Both the position numbers and the translations under genes were made by a program. This document shows positions 9,016-18,171 of a stretch of 64,000 nucleotides of DNA, piece after piece. How positions within the stretch are numbered: position 1 is the stretch's first letter; every line of letters begins with the position of its first letter. Origin of the DNA: Kibdelosporangium persicum (lineage in GTDB: Bacteria > Actinomycetota > Actinomycetes > Mycobacteriales > Pseudonocardiaceae); contig NZ_JAAATY010000008.1 of NCBI RefSeq assembly GCF_013280595.1, positions 248,001 to 312,000 on the forward strand, written 5' to 3'. The notes under the pieces were generated by a model. That model did not search any database. It was not told where the DNA came from and saw only the letters and a program-made list of their open reading frames with translations.

Positions 9016-9805
9016 AGCCGACGACCAGCGTGAACACCGCCAGGACGATCAGGTGCAGCGGCTCGGGGAACGAGCCGTCCCACGCCCGCTGCATCGCCTG
9101 AGACCCCGCGCCCAGCGGCGAGAAGTCCGAGACGCGCCGGATGACGTCGGGCATCAACGGGCCCGGGGTCCACACACCGGCCAGGAAGACCAGCGGGAAG
9201 AACGCCACCGTGCCGATCCCGTTGGCCGCCTTACCGGTCGGCGCGACCGCGGAGATGAGCAGCCCGACCGCGAACATCGACACGATGCACAGGAAGAAGG
9301 CCAGCACGAACCCGAAGAACTGACGCGGCATCGGCACGTCGAACGCGAAACCGGCGACCGCCATCACCACCGCGGTGACCGTGGTCAACGACGCGAGGTT
9401 CACCAGTCCCTGCGCGATCATCAGCGTGATCGGCCGCACCGGGGTGACCGCCAGCCTGCGCAGGATTCCCCGCTCCCGGTATGAGGCCAGCACGCTGGTC
9501 AGCGCGTTGAGCGCCATCATCCCGATCACCATGGTGATGATCGGCGGCAGGTAGAAGTCGATGAACCGCCGTCCGCCGAAGTCCGGGCTGGGACTGCCGG
9601 TCGACGGCAGGGAGCCGAAGACGACCACCAGCAGCACCGGGATCGACATGACGAACGCGAGCCCGGGGTCCCGCAGCATCAACCGGAACTCGCTGCCGGT
9701 CAGCTTCCGGAGTCCGGTCAGCACGTTTCCTCCTCTGCCCGGCACCGCCGCCGGGGTGTGGCTCGTTTCCTGCGCCTTGTCCATGACCTGCGTAAACCCG
9801 CTCAT
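8984..9805 (-). CDS. ABC-2 type transporter permease (DrrB-like)
   Basis: A 273-residue membrane protein with six predicted helices. It has the ABC-2 permease features LASYRERGILRRLAVTPVRP after the second helix and FFPLVFLAGVWTPG near the end. It would form the membrane part of an exporter with the ATPase encoded just upstream in the same direction. The start follows GGAGA. The ABC-2 permease at 16217-16942 is clearly related to it. Exported compounds of DrrAB-type systems include antibiotics, but the substrate here is unknown. Its 3' end overlaps soxR. Confidence 0.88.
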   Translation of the reverse strand: MSGFTQVMDKAQETSHTPAAVPGRGGNVLTGLRKLTGSEFRLMLRDPGLAFVMSIPVLLVVVFGSLPSTGSPSPDFGGRRFIDFYLPPIITMVIGMMALNALTSVLASYRERGILRRLAVTPVRPITLMIAQGLVNLASLTTVTAVVMAVAGFAFDVPMPRQFFGFVLAFFLCIVSMFAVGLLISAVAPTGKAANGIGTVAFFPLVFLAGVWTPGPLMPDVIRRVSDFSPLGAGSQAMQRAWDGSFPEPLHLIVLAVFTLVVGFIASRLFRWE

Positions 9806-9908
9806 GCCTGGTTCTCCGTTGTGGTCGACCGCTTCGCGTGAGCGGCGCTCTGTGCTGATGACCCTGCGCTGAATGTCGGGGTGCTGAACGACACGCCGAA
9901 CGACCCGG

Positions 9909-10823
9909 TCATGACTCCTCCGCGAGCCGTCGCCCGGTCAGCGCGACGAAGGCGTCTTCCAGGTTGGTCTGCTCGACCCGCAGGTCGAGGGGCACCACAT
10001 TGCGGCCGGCCAACGTCGTGCTGACCGCCTGGAGCAGGTTGCCGTGCCCGGTCACCACGGTCTGGCTCGTGGTGTGCGCCACCTCCGTGACCTCGGGCAG
10101 GTCGGTCAGGATCCGGTCGTCGAACTGGATCGAGGCACGGAACCGCAGCCGCAGCCCGCCGTCCACCCGGGACACCAGGCCCGCCGGGGTGTCCAGCGCG
10201 ACCACGCGGCCCGCGTCCACCAACGCGAGGCGATCGCAGAGGCGCTCGGCCTCCTCCATGAAGTGGGTGACGAGCACGACCGTCACTCCCCGGTCGCGGA
10301 TCTGCTCGACCAGCTGCCAGGTGTCGCGGCGGGCCTGCGGGTCCAGGCCGGTGGTCAGTTCGTCGAGGAACGCGATCTCCGGGTTGCCCACCAGCGCCAG
10401 CGCGATCGCCAGGCGCTGCTGCTGCCCACCGGACAACTTCTTGAACGGCGTGCGGCGCTTGCTGGTCAGGCCCAGGTCGTCGAGCAGTTTGCCGCCGTCC
10501 GCCGGATTCGGGTAGAACGAGGAGTAGAGCTCCATCGCCTCGGCCACCTGCATTTTCTCCGGCAGTTCGCTTTTCTGCAGCTGCACGCCGACCCTGCGGC
10601 GAACCTCAAGGCCGTCCTTGCGCGGATCGAACCCCAGGACGGAAATACTTCCGCTGTCCGGTGTGCGCAATCCCTCGACGCATTCGACCGTCGTCGTCTT
10701 GCCTGCGCCGTTCGGCCCGAGAATTCCGAAGATCTCGCCGCGCTCGACCGTGAAGGAAACGTCGTCCACCGCGACGTGGTCCCCATATCGCTTGTGCAGG
10801 TTCGCGACCTCGATGACCGCCAT
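9909..10823 (-). CDS. ABC transporter ATP-binding protein (DrrA-like)
   Basis: A 304-residue cytosolic ATPase. It has Walker A GPNGAGKTTT, signature LSGGQQQRLAIALAL, Walker B IAFLDELTTGLDP and switch His in LVTHFMEEAERLCDR. The C-terminal extension, with LEDAFVALTGRRL, is typical of DrrA-type drug-export ATPases. It pairs with the permease 103 bp downstream. Upstream, 124 bp away, a sensor kinase/regulator pair points in the opposite direction and may control it. It is strongly similar along its whole length to the ATPase at 15218-16120. Confidence 0.93.
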   Translation of the reverse strand: MAVIEVANLHKRYGDHVAVDDVSFTVERGEIFGILGPNGAGKTTTVECVEGLRTPDSGSISVLGFDPRKDGLEVRRRVGVQLQKSELPEKMQVAEAMELYSSFYPNPADGGKLLDDLGLTSKRRTPFKKLSGGQQQRLAIALALVGNPEIAFLDELTTGLDPQARRDTWQLVEQIRDRGVTVVLVTHFMEEAERLCDRLALVDAGRVVALDTPAGLVSRVDGGLRLRFRASIQFDDRILTDLPEVTEVAHTTSQTVVTGHGNLLQAVSTTLAGRNVVPLDLRVEQTNLEDAFVALTGRRLAEES

Positions 10824-10947
10824 TCCCCGCTCCCCTCGCCCGTTTCGCCCTGTTCGCTTTCGATGGGGAGAACGTTATTCAGCGGGCGGGCCGGAGCGAA
10901 TCCGTCTGGAACCAGACCTGGGGTGGGGCTAGCCATACCCCGGCACT

Positions 10948-12891
10948 ATGTCTGCGAGTAGTGCGTGCCCCAGGTGCATCCGCAACACTGATCGCGTGCT
11001 GCGCGAACATGCCCTTGCCCTGGTCCGTGGGCTGGCGCTGTTCGGGCTGTCCTTGGTGGCCGCCGTGCAGAGCGCCCTCGCGATCGTGGTGTCGTGTGCC
11101 GGGGTGCTCGCCGGCTTCAAGCGGGAACGGTGGCTGCCCAACCTGGTCAGACGGCTGGTGGCTCGCTGGACGGGCCTGGAGATCCCAGTCCCCTACTGGC
11201 CGGAGCCCGGGCCGCCACGACCCGAACGGGACGGCTGGTACCGCTGGGGCAACCAGCTCTACCGCAAGCCCGGCCCGATCGCGCGGATGCAACGGTTCCG
11301 ATGGCTGCTCAAAGATCCGGCCACGCACCGCGATCACATCTGGGCACTGACCGCACCCGTCACCAGCGCCCTGACCGTGGGTCTACCAGCGGTTCTGGTG
11401 GTGGCCGGATTTTTGGTCCACCCGTTGGCGGCGTTACCCATGGCCGCGGTCGGCGGCGCGGCCGCGCCGGCGTTGCTGCGGATCTACAGCCACTGGACCG
11501 GCGCGTTGTTGCGGCCGACCACCCGGACCGGCCGGACCTCGCTGTGGGCCTGGGTAATGGGCCGGGCGAACGTGTTGCTGAAGCTCGCCGCCACGTTCGG
11601 GCTGTCCCTCATCGGCGTCGTCCATGTCGGCGTGACGGCCGTGACGTTGTCCGGATTCCTCGGACCTTTCGCGGCCCAGCGGCAGCCGAGCCGGACGTTC
11701 CTCAACCGGCGGCGCCGCCAGATCGGCGCGTGGACAGGCGTGCGGATCGACGTGCCGTACCTGCCGATGCCACCGCCGCCCGCGCCACGGCCGGACGGCA
11801 AGTACCAGCACGGCCGGATGCTGTACGACTCGCCGCATCTGATCAGGTACACGCAAACGTTCACAACGCTGATGAAGGACAAGGCGACCTGGCGCGACCC
11901 GCTGTACCTGATCTTGGATCCGCTGGTCAGCCTCTTCCTCGCGATCGTGCCGGTGGTGCTGGTCGTCGGCGGGTTCTTCGGCTACTTCTGGACCTGGATG
12001 TGGTCACGGCCGATCTCCTTCTTCGCCGGCTTCGACATCACGCACGACTGGGGCTACCTCGGCGACCTGTTCCCGGCGCTGCGGGCGCTGCCCGGCTGGC
12101 TCACCCCGGTGGCCGGTCTGGCCGCGGCCATCGCGGGCCTGCTGGTGTGCCAGGCCTGCCTCACGGCCCACGGCCACTGGAGCAAGTGGCTGCTCGGACC
12201 GACCAGGTCCGCGCAGCTGGCCCAGCAGGTGGACCACCTCCGCGAGACCAGGTCGGAGGCCACCGACGCCCAGGCCGCCGAGCTGCGCCGGATCGAACGG
12301 GACCTGCACGACGGCGCCCAGGCCAGATGGGTGGCCATGGGACTGAACCTCAGCGTGGTGGAGCGCCTGATCGACCAGGACCCGGAAGCGGCCAAGAAAC
12401 TCGTGGCCAACGCCCGGGGCGCCTCCGCGGAGGCACTGGTCGAGCTGCGCCAACTGGTCCGCGGCATCCTGCCGCCGGTCCTGGCCGAACGCGGCCTGGG
12501 CGACGCGGTGCGGGCGTTGGCCCTGGACAACGCGTTGACCGTGCACGTCGCGGTCGACCTGCCTGGCCGTGTGGACGCGCCGGTCGAGGCCGCCGTGTAC
12601 TTCGCGATCAGCGAGGTGCTGACCAACGCGGCCAAGCACGGGCAGGCCGAGCAGGTCAGCGTCGACCTGCGCCACGTCGACGGAAAGCTGCGGGCCACCG
12701 TGGCCGACGACGGCCGCGGCGGCGCGGATCCGGCACAAGGCAGCGGCCTGCGAGGCATCCAGCGCCGACTCGCTACATTCGACGGCGTACTCACCCTGAC
12801 CAGCCCTTCGGGCGGCCCGACCACCGTGACCTTGGAGGTCCCGTGCGCGTTGTCCTCGCCGAGGACCTCTACCTCCTCCGAGACGGCCTGA
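10948..12891 (+). CDS. Sensor histidine kinase with internally duplicated membrane sensor
   Basis: A 647-residue NarL-partner kinase. Two related membrane units form the N-terminal sensor, about residues 26-160 and 208-345. They share FGLSL at the start, a WTG-I-VPY-P-PP-PRPDG segment, and LxKDxATxRD before a hydrophobic helix pair. The HisKA_3 box ERDLHDGAQARWVAMG follows, with His about 454. The ATPase domain has ISEVLTNAAKHG and GSGLRGIQRR. The last 15 residues overlap the regulator gene in another frame. It is the likely partner of the regulator at 12843 and is divergent from an ABC exporter. Confidence 0.88.
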   Translation: MSASSACPRCIRNTDRVLREHALALVRGLALFGLSLVAAVQSALAIVVSCAGVLAGFKRERWLPNLVRRLVARWTGLEIPVPYWPEPGPPRPERDGWYRWGNQLYRKPGPIARMQRFRWLLKDPATHRDHIWALTAPVTSALTVGLPAVLVVAGFLVHPLAALPMAAVGGAAAPALLRIYSHWTGALLRPTTRTGRTSLWAWVMGRANVLLKLAATFGLSLIGVVHVGVTAVTLSGFLGPFAAQRQPSRTFLNRRRRQIGAWTGVRIDVPYLPMPPPPAPRPDGKYQHGRMLYDSPHLIRYTQTFTTLMKDKATWRDPLYLILDPLVSLFLAIVPVVLVVGGFFGYFWTWMWSRPISFFAGFDITHDWGYLGDLFPALRALPGWLTPVAGLAAAIAGLLVCQACLTAHGHWSKWLLGPTRSAQLAQQVDHLRETRSEATDAQAAELRRIERDLHDGAQARWVAMGLNLSVVERLIDQDPEAAKKLVANARGASAEALVELRQLVRGILPPVLAERGLGDAVRALALDNALTVHVAVDLPGRVDAPVEAAVYFAISEVLTNAAKHGQAEQVSVDLRHVDGKLRATVADDGRGGADPAQGSGLRGIQRRLATFDGVLTLTSPSGGPTTVTLEVPCALSSPRTSTSSETA

Positions 12892-13496
12892 CGCTGCTGC
12901 TGGAGGCCAGCGGGTTCGACGTGGTCGCCGCCGTGTCGACCGGTCCGGAGCTGGTCAAGGCACTGGACGACCTGAACCCCGACGTGGCGATCGTGGACGT
13001 CCGGCTGCCGCCCACGTTCACCGACGAGGGCCTGCAAGCCGCGCTCCAGGCCCGCCGGAAAGTCCCCGGCCTGCCGGTGCTGGTGCTGTCGCAGCACGTG
13101 GAGCAGTTGTACGCCCGGGAACTGCTGGCGGACGGCGCCGGGGCGATCGGCTATCTGCTGAAAGACCGCGTGCTCAATTCGGACCAGTTCATCGACGCGG
13201 TCCGGCGGGTCGCGGACGGCGGAACCGCGATGGACCCGGAGGTCATCTCCAAACTGCTGGCCAGCAACGCGCGCCACGAGCCGTTGGCCGAGCTCAGCCC
13301 GCGGGAACGCGAGGTCCTCGAGCTGATGGCCAGCGGCAAGTCGAACGCGGCGATCGCCGCGCAGCTGTTCGTCAGCGAGGGCGCGGTGGGCAAGCACACC
13401 GCCAACATCTTCGCCAAGCTCCGGCTGGTCCCGTCGGACGACACCAACCGGCGGGTGCTCGCGGTGCTGGCCTACCTCAACCGCACGGGGGCGTGA
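12843..13496 (+). CDS. NarL/LuxR-family response regulator
   Basis: A 217-residue regulator with a receiver domain (phospho-acceptor Asp52 in VAIVDVRLPP, Lys in YLLKDRV) and a C-terminal LuxR helix-turn-helix (LSPREREVLELMASGKSNAAIAAQLFVSEGAVGKHTANIF). The GTG start lies 49 bp inside the kinase gene, so the two are translationally linked. Kinase and regulator would form a two-component system for an envelope signal, with the neighbouring exporter genes as plausible targets. It converges on another response regulator 10 bp away. Confidence 0.92.
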   Translation: MRVVLAEDLYLLRDGLTLLLEASGFDVVAAVSTGPELVKALDDLNPDVAIVDVRLPPTFTDEGLQAALQARRKVPGLPVLVLSQHVEQLYARELLADGAGAIGYLLKDRVLNSDQFIDAVRRVADGGTAMDPEVISKLLASNARHEPLAELSPREREVLELMASGKSNAAIAAQLFVSEGAVGKHTANIFAKLRLVPSDDTNRRVLAVLAYLNRTGA

Positions 13497-13506
13497 AAGG
13501 CCCAGC

Positions 13507-14115
13507 TCAGAGCCGGTGGCGCAATTCCGCGGCCAGCACGGCGGCCTGGGTGCGCCTGCGCAGGCCGAGCTTGCCGAGCACGCTGGAGACGTAGTTCTTC
13601 ACGGTCTTCTCGGCCAGGTTGAGCCGCTCGGCGATCTGCCGGTTCGTCAGGCCCTCGCCGATCAGCCGCAACACCGACCGTTCCCGGCGGGTCAGCGCGT
13701 GCAGCGGGTCGTGGGTCTGTTCCCCGGGCGGCTCCTCGGACAGCCGCCCGCCCGCTCCGACGATCCGGATCGCGCTGGTCAGCTCGGCCCCGGCGACGTG
13801 TTTGGCCACCACGCCGGCCGCGCCCGCCTTGATCGCGGCGGTCATGGTCTCGGGATCGACGAACGGCGTCAGCATCAGGCACCGCACCTCGGGGCAACGC
13901 AGCTGCAGATCCCGGCACAGTTGGACGCCGTCGCCGTCAGGGAGGCGGACGTCCAGAACGGCCACGTCCGGCAACTGCTCGGGGACCTGGGCCAGGGCCT
14001 CGACCACGGTGCCCACCTGGCCGACCACGCGCATGTCGGTTTCGTCGGCGAGCAGCGAGGCCAAGCCCCGCCGGACCAGTTCGTGATCGTCGACGATGAA
14101 GACGCTGGTTGTCAC
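13507..14115 (-). CDS. NarL/LuxR-family response regulator, orphan
   Basis: A 202-residue regulator with a receiver domain (VFIVDDHELVRRGL, acceptor Asp55 in VAVLDVRLPDGDG, Lys in VVAKHVAG) and the LuxR domain LTRRERSVLRLIGEGLTNRQIAERLNLAEKTVKNYVSSVLGKL. The order and linker are like DevR/DosR regulators. No kinase gene adjoins it on its own strand, so its partner is either the kinase at 10948 or one encoded elsewhere. The GTG start faces a 523-bp gap. Confidence 0.9.
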   Translation of the reverse strand: MTTSVFIVDDHELVRRGLASLLADETDMRVVGQVGTVVEALAQVPEQLPDVAVLDVRLPDGDGVQLCRDLQLRCPEVRCLMLTPFVDPETMTAAIKAGAAGVVAKHVAGAELTSAIRIVGAGGRLSEEPPGEQTHDPLHALTRRERSVLRLIGEGLTNRQIAERLNLAEKTVKNYVSSVLGKLGLRRRTQAAVLAAELRHRL

Positions 14116-14638
14116 GGTTTCAGCCGGGAGCTAGTCGGTGCGCCGCGCAGCACGATCAGACGTGCCGCGCGACGCACCCGCGCCCGGCCGGGCGACGCGG
14201 CCCTGCCCCGCGTCGCCCGACCGCCGGTGCCGTCAGCACCGGGGGTCCTGTGCGGTACAACCCCGTGAGGTACTACGCCTCGACTCCGCGGTGACGGAAT
14301 TCTGTCGATCGAAATAACCGCAAAAGAATTCAACCTCACCGGATCCGGACCGAGTCGCAACGTCTCCCACGCTAGGTATTTCGTTTGGACTCGCCTGATC
14401 TGACCGAGGTTCACTCGAATGGCGGAAGTTAGTCGGCACCGTACCGCCGTTACAGTGAAACGTCTGATATGACGTTGAGATTCTCACCACATGGGACACG
14501 GGCCGAATGGCCCTCCCGGGTCCGTGTCACGGGGTAGATGCTTCCATCGAAACACGGAAGAAATATGTTCAAATAACAACTATCGACATCGAGACGGCCC
14601 CTGCGCTGGGACGTGGCGGGCCGATCGGGGGTGTGGTA
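14116..14638. promoter_or_regulatory. 523-bp divergent gap, AT-richer, with an 18-bp dyad
   Basis: No gene is convincing here. The stretch from about 14280 to 14600 is visibly richer in A and T than its surroundings. It contains two GAATTC sites and the dyad AACGTC-TGATAT-GACGTT (14459-14476). As the only shared upstream region of the orphan regulator and the sigma factor gene, it probably holds both promoters; I could not assign -35/-10 boxes. Confidence 0.4.
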
Positions 14639-15145
14639 ATGCCGGTCCCGGACGCACGCACGCGTACCGACGACTACTGGCAGGAGTGCATCAGGATCCG
14701 GCCCACGTTGGTCCGGATCGCCGCCCGGCGTTGCGCGGCACCGGTGGACCCCGATGACATCGTCAACGAAGCCCTGATCCGCGGGGCCGAATTCGACGAC
14801 CTGGACATGAACAGGCTGGAACAGTTCCTGGTCTCCACGGTCACCCGGCTGTGCGCGGACGAGGCCAGGCGCCGCACGGTGGCCACCCGGATGGCCAACC
14901 ACCCGAGGCTGGTGCCGCCGTCCGCGGAGGACCCCGCCGAATTCGCCTGTGACAAGGCGGAAGCCCGCTGGCTGGCGGTCCGGCTGCTGGCGCTGCCGCG
15001 CCGCGACCGCGAGCTGGTCGACATGCTCGCCGACGGGATGCCGCACAGCGAGATCGCGCGGGAGCTCGGCACCACGACGCAGGGCGCGCATTCGGCGCTC
15101 TACCGGCTGCGCAAGCGGATCGGGGCCTATCGACCGATCGGCTGA
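14639..15145 (+). CDS. Small sigma-70 family (ECF-like) RNA polymerase sigma factor
   Basis: A 168-residue protein. The N-terminal half resembles sigma region 2 (LVRIAARRCAAPVDPDDIVNEALIRGAEF), and the C-terminal half has a region 4-like helix-turn-helix (LPRRDRELVDMLADGMPHSEIARELGTTTQGAHSALYRLRKRI). No anti-sigma gene adjoins it; the following gene encodes an ABC ATPase 72 bp on. The ATG at 14639 follows GGGGGTG. The frame is open further upstream, but that part lacks sigma-like sequence. Confidence 0.72.
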   Translation: MPVPDARTRTDDYWQECIRIRPTLVRIAARRCAAPVDPDDIVNEALIRGAEFDDLDMNRLEQFLVSTVTRLCADEARRRTVATRMANHPRLVPPSAEDPAEFACDKAEARWLAVRLLALPRRDRELVDMLADGMPHSEIARELGTTTQGAHSALYRLRKRIGAYRPIG

Positions 15146-15217
15146 TGGCCGTATCCGCCGGGAAGATGGCTGGTGAGGCGATCCGGAAACAGCCCTGCAC
15201 GACGCATGCTGCGTGGC

Positions 15218-16120
15218 ATGTCAGTCATCGAGGTGTCCAACCTGCACAAGAGGTACCGCGACAAGATCGCGGTACGGGACGTGTCCTTCGCCGTGGCCGA
15301 GGGTGAGATCTTCGGCATTCTCGGCCCCAACGGCGCGGGCAAGACCACCACGGTCGAATGCGTGGCCGGGCTGCGGGCCCCCGACGGCGGCACGATCCGC
15401 GTGCTGGGCCTGGACCCGCGGCGCGACAAGGACGAGCTCAACTCCCAGGTCGGCGTGCAGTTGCAGGAAAGCCAGCTGCCGGAACGGCTGAAGGTGTGGG
15501 AGGCGCTGCACCTCTACGCGTCGTTCTACCCGGACCCGGCCGACTGGGAACGCCTCATCGACGAGTGGGGCATGTCGGAGAAACGCGCCACCCCGTACGG
15601 CAAGCTGTCCGGCGGCCAGAAGCAGCGGCTGTTCATCATGCTCGCGCTCGTCGGCAGGCCGCGGGTGGTGTTCTTGGACGAACTGACCACCGGCCTCGAC
15701 CCGCAGGCACGCCGCGAAACGTGGCAGCTGATCGAGCGGCTGCGGCAGACCGGCGTGACGGTCGTGCTCGTCACCCACTTCATGGAGGAAGCCGAGCGGC
15801 TGTGCGACCGGCTCGCCGTCATCGACGACGGAGCCGTCGTGGCCATCGACACGCCAGGTGGACTGGTGTCGCAGATGGACAGTCGCCAGCGGATCCGGTT
15901 CCGCGTCACCGGGCCGTTCGACAAGGGCCTGCTGACGCCGATTCCCGAGGTCAGCGAGGTGGCGCAAAACGGCGACCACATCGAGGTGACCGGCACGGGC
16001 GACCTGCTCTACGCCGTGACGGCGGTGCTGGCCCGCCACCAGATCGTCGCGGCCGGCCTCCGGGTCGACCAGGCCAGCTTGGACGACGCCTTCGTGGCGC
16101 TCACCGGCAAGCGGTTCTGA
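15218..16120 (+). CDS. ABC transporter ATP-binding protein (DrrA-like), paralogue
   Basis: A 300-residue ATPase with Walker A GPNGAGKTTT, signature LSGGQKQRLFIMLAL, Walker B VVFLDELTTGLDP, switch His in LVTHFMEEAERLCDR, and the DrrA-type tail LDDAFVALTGKRF. It is strongly similar from end to end to the ATPase at 9909-10823, so the two arose by duplication. The start at MSVIEVSNLHKRY is chosen by alignment with that paralogue; ATG and GTG codons exist upstream. It is first in a four-gene array with permease, kinase and regulator. Confidence 0.92.
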   Translation: MSVIEVSNLHKRYRDKIAVRDVSFAVAEGEIFGILGPNGAGKTTTVECVAGLRAPDGGTIRVLGLDPRRDKDELNSQVGVQLQESQLPERLKVWEALHLYASFYPDPADWERLIDEWGMSEKRATPYGKLSGGQKQRLFIMLALVGRPRVVFLDELTTGLDPQARRETWQLIERLRQTGVTVVLVTHFMEEAERLCDRLAVIDDGAVVAIDTPGGLVSQMDSRQRIRFRVTGPFDKGLLTPIPEVSEVAQNGDHIEVTGTGDLLYAVTAVLARHQIVAAGLRVDQASLDDAFVALTGKRF

Positions 16121-16216
16121 CACCACCATCCGATCATCCGCGGTGGGTTTTCTGTTCGTCGTTTGCACTTCCGGAATGCCCGTCGTTTATTAAGCACGGC
16201 TTCATTAGGAGAATCC

Positions 16217-16942
16217 ATGTCCGGGACCGGCACCCTCACTTTCACCGAGTTCAAACTGTTCCTGCGAGATCCCGGGGCCACCATCGCGACCATCGGCCTG
16301 CCCGTCGCGATCGTCGTGGTGTTCGGCCTCATCGCCCAGCCGGGCAGCGGCACAGATCCGATCATGACGTACTTCCCGGCCATGGCGCTGGCGTTGGGCC
16401 TGGCGCAGCTGGCGCTCAACGTGACGCCGACGACGCTGGCCAGCTACCGCGAGAAGGGCATCCTGCGCCGGATGTCGACGACACCGATGCGCCCGGCGCG
16501 GCTGCTCACCGCACAACTGCTGATCAGCATCGGTCTGGCGGTCGCCGCCGCCGTGTTGGTCGTCCTGGTGGGCCACCTCGGTTTCCGGTTCACCTTGCCG
16601 CAGAACTTCGGCGGCTTCGTCGCGGCGTTCCTCCTGGGATGTGCGGCGCTGTTCGCCGTCGGCCTGCTCGTCGCCGCCGTCGCGCCGAGCGCACGGGTCG
16701 CGACCGGGGTGGGTGTGGGGTTGTTCTTCGTCAGCCTGGTGTTCGGCGGAGTGTTCATGCCCGCCGAGACCCTGCCGCCGTTCCTGGTGCGGATCGGCGA
16801 CTTCACCCCGCTCGGCGCGTTCATGCAGTCGCTTCGGGCCAGCTGGGGTGGCACCATGCCGGAGCCGCTGCACCTCGCCGTGCTCGGCGGGTACACGATC
16901 GTCGCCGGTCTGGCCGCCGCCAGGCTCTTCAGGTGGGAATGA
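16217..16942 (+). CDS. ABC-2 type transporter permease (DrrB-like), paralogue
   Basis: A 241-residue membrane protein with six hydrophobic segments. It has the ABC-2 features LASYREKGILRRMSTTPMRPARLL and FFVSLVFGGVFMPAETLPP. It would make the membrane half of an exporter with the preceding ATPase. AGGAGA upstream of the ATG at 16217 fixes the start. Its stop overlaps the next ATG (ATGA), so exporter and kinase are translated together. The exporter may therefore be part of the signal input or its output, as in other transporter-linked systems; this is inference. Confidence 0.88.
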   Translation: MSGTGTLTFTEFKLFLRDPGATIATIGLPVAIVVVFGLIAQPGSGTDPIMTYFPAMALALGLAQLALNVTPTTLASYREKGILRRMSTTPMRPARLLTAQLLISIGLAVAAAVLVVLVGHLGFRFTLPQNFGGFVAAFLLGCAALFAVGLLVAAVAPSARVATGVGVGLFFVSLVFGGVFMPAETLPPFLVRIGDFTPLGAFMQSLRASWGGTMPEPLHLAVLGGYTIVAGLAAARLFRWE

Positions 16943-18171
16943 GGGTGATGCTGCAGATCACCGAGGACGGCAAGCCCCACAAGGCGAAGTGGATCTACAC
17001 CGGGCTCGCCTACGCGGCCCTGCTGTTCGCCGTCACGTGGGCGATGATCCAGCCGGAGATCACGCCACGACCGGAGCTGACGCTCGTGCTCGGCGTGGCG
17101 GCCGCGGTCTGGCTGGGGGCGATCGTGCGGTGGTGGCCGGTCTGGCCACGGCAGCGCGCCTGGGCGGTGGTCGCCTACTTGGGCCTGCTGGCCCTCAACG
17201 TCGGCCTGATCGCCAGCAGTGACGCGTTCACCGCGTACGTGTGGATCGGTTTCCCGTACGCGTTCGCGATCTTCCCGGCGCGGTGGGCGGTGTTCGCGGT
17301 GACGAGCAACGCGGTCTCCACCTTCGTGGTGCAGAGCGGCGCGCTGCAGAGTTCGCCGTTCGTGGTCATGGTGGGAGTAGCCGGTCCGGTGATCTTCGCG
17401 GGGTGGGTCGCCGGACTGGAGAGCGAACGGCGGGAGAAGGCCATCAGCCAGCTCACCGAGGCCAACCGGCGCCTGGCCAGCGCGATGGAGGAGAACGCGG
17501 GCCTGCACGCCCAGCTGCTCGTGCAGGCCAGGGAAGCCGGGGTGCTGGACGAACGCCAGCGGATGGCTCGCGAGATCCACGACACCTTGGCGCAGGAACT
17601 GGCCGCGTTGATCAGGCAGTTGCACGCGGCCAACCGCGTTCGGGAACAGCCCGAGCAGTGGCAGCACCACATGGACCAGGTGCGGTTGATGGCGGAGCGC
17701 GGCCTGTCCGAGGCGCGCCGGTCGGTCCAGGCGTTGCGGCCGGCGCAGCTGGAGAAGTCCCGGCTGCCTGAGGCGATCGAGGAGCTGGCGCGGAACTGGA
17801 GCCAGGCCTCGGGCGTGCCGGTCCGGGTGGAGACGACCGGCACGCCGGAGCCGATGATCCCGGGCATCGAGGTGGCACTGTTCCGCGTCGTGCAGGAGGC
17901 ACTGGCCAACATCGCCAACCACGCGAGCGCCGCCAGGGCGGGTATCACATTGTCCTATTCGGACGACGTGGTCCTGCTGGACGTCCGGGACGACGGCGCC
18001 GGGTTCGACCCCGGCGCGACCGGCCCGGGCGAGGACGGCGGATACGGTCTGGGGACCATGCGTCAGCGGCTGCTGGGGGTGGGTGGCACGCTGGAGATCG
18101 AAAGCAGGCCGGGCGAGGGCACCGCGATCGGCGCGAGCGTCCCCGCGATCAGGGCGGAAGGTGCACCGTGA
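16939..18171 (+). CDS. Sensor histidine kinase, NarL-partner type
   Basis: A 410-residue kinase with about six N-terminal membrane helices, a short coiled-coil linker (ISQLTEANRRLASAMEEN) and HisKA_3 dimerisation box MAREIHDTLAQELAALIRQL, His about 214. The ATPase domain has VVQEALANIANHA, DDGAGFDP and GYGLGTMRQR. It overlaps the permease upstream by ATGA and the regulator downstream by GTGA. It most likely phosphorylates the regulator at 18168 and reports on the adjacent exporter's substrate or on envelope stress. Confidence 0.92.
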   Translation: MRVMLQITEDGKPHKAKWIYTGLAYAALLFAVTWAMIQPEITPRPELTLVLGVAAAVWLGAIVRWWPVWPRQRAWAVVAYLGLLALNVGLIASSDAFTAYVWIGFPYAFAIFPARWAVFAVTSNAVSTFVVQSGALQSSPFVVMVGVAGPVIFAGWVAGLESERREKAISQLTEANRRLASAMEENAGLHAQLLVQAREAGVLDERQRMAREIHDTLAQELAALIRQLHAANRVREQPEQWQHHMDQVRLMAERGLSEARRSVQALRPAQLEKSRLPEAIEELARNWSQASGVPVRVETTGTPEPMIPGIEVALFRVVQEALANIANHASAARAGITLSYSDDVVLLDVRDDGAGFDPGATGPGEDGGYGLGTMRQRLLGVGGTLEIESRPGEGTAIGASVPAIRAEGAP

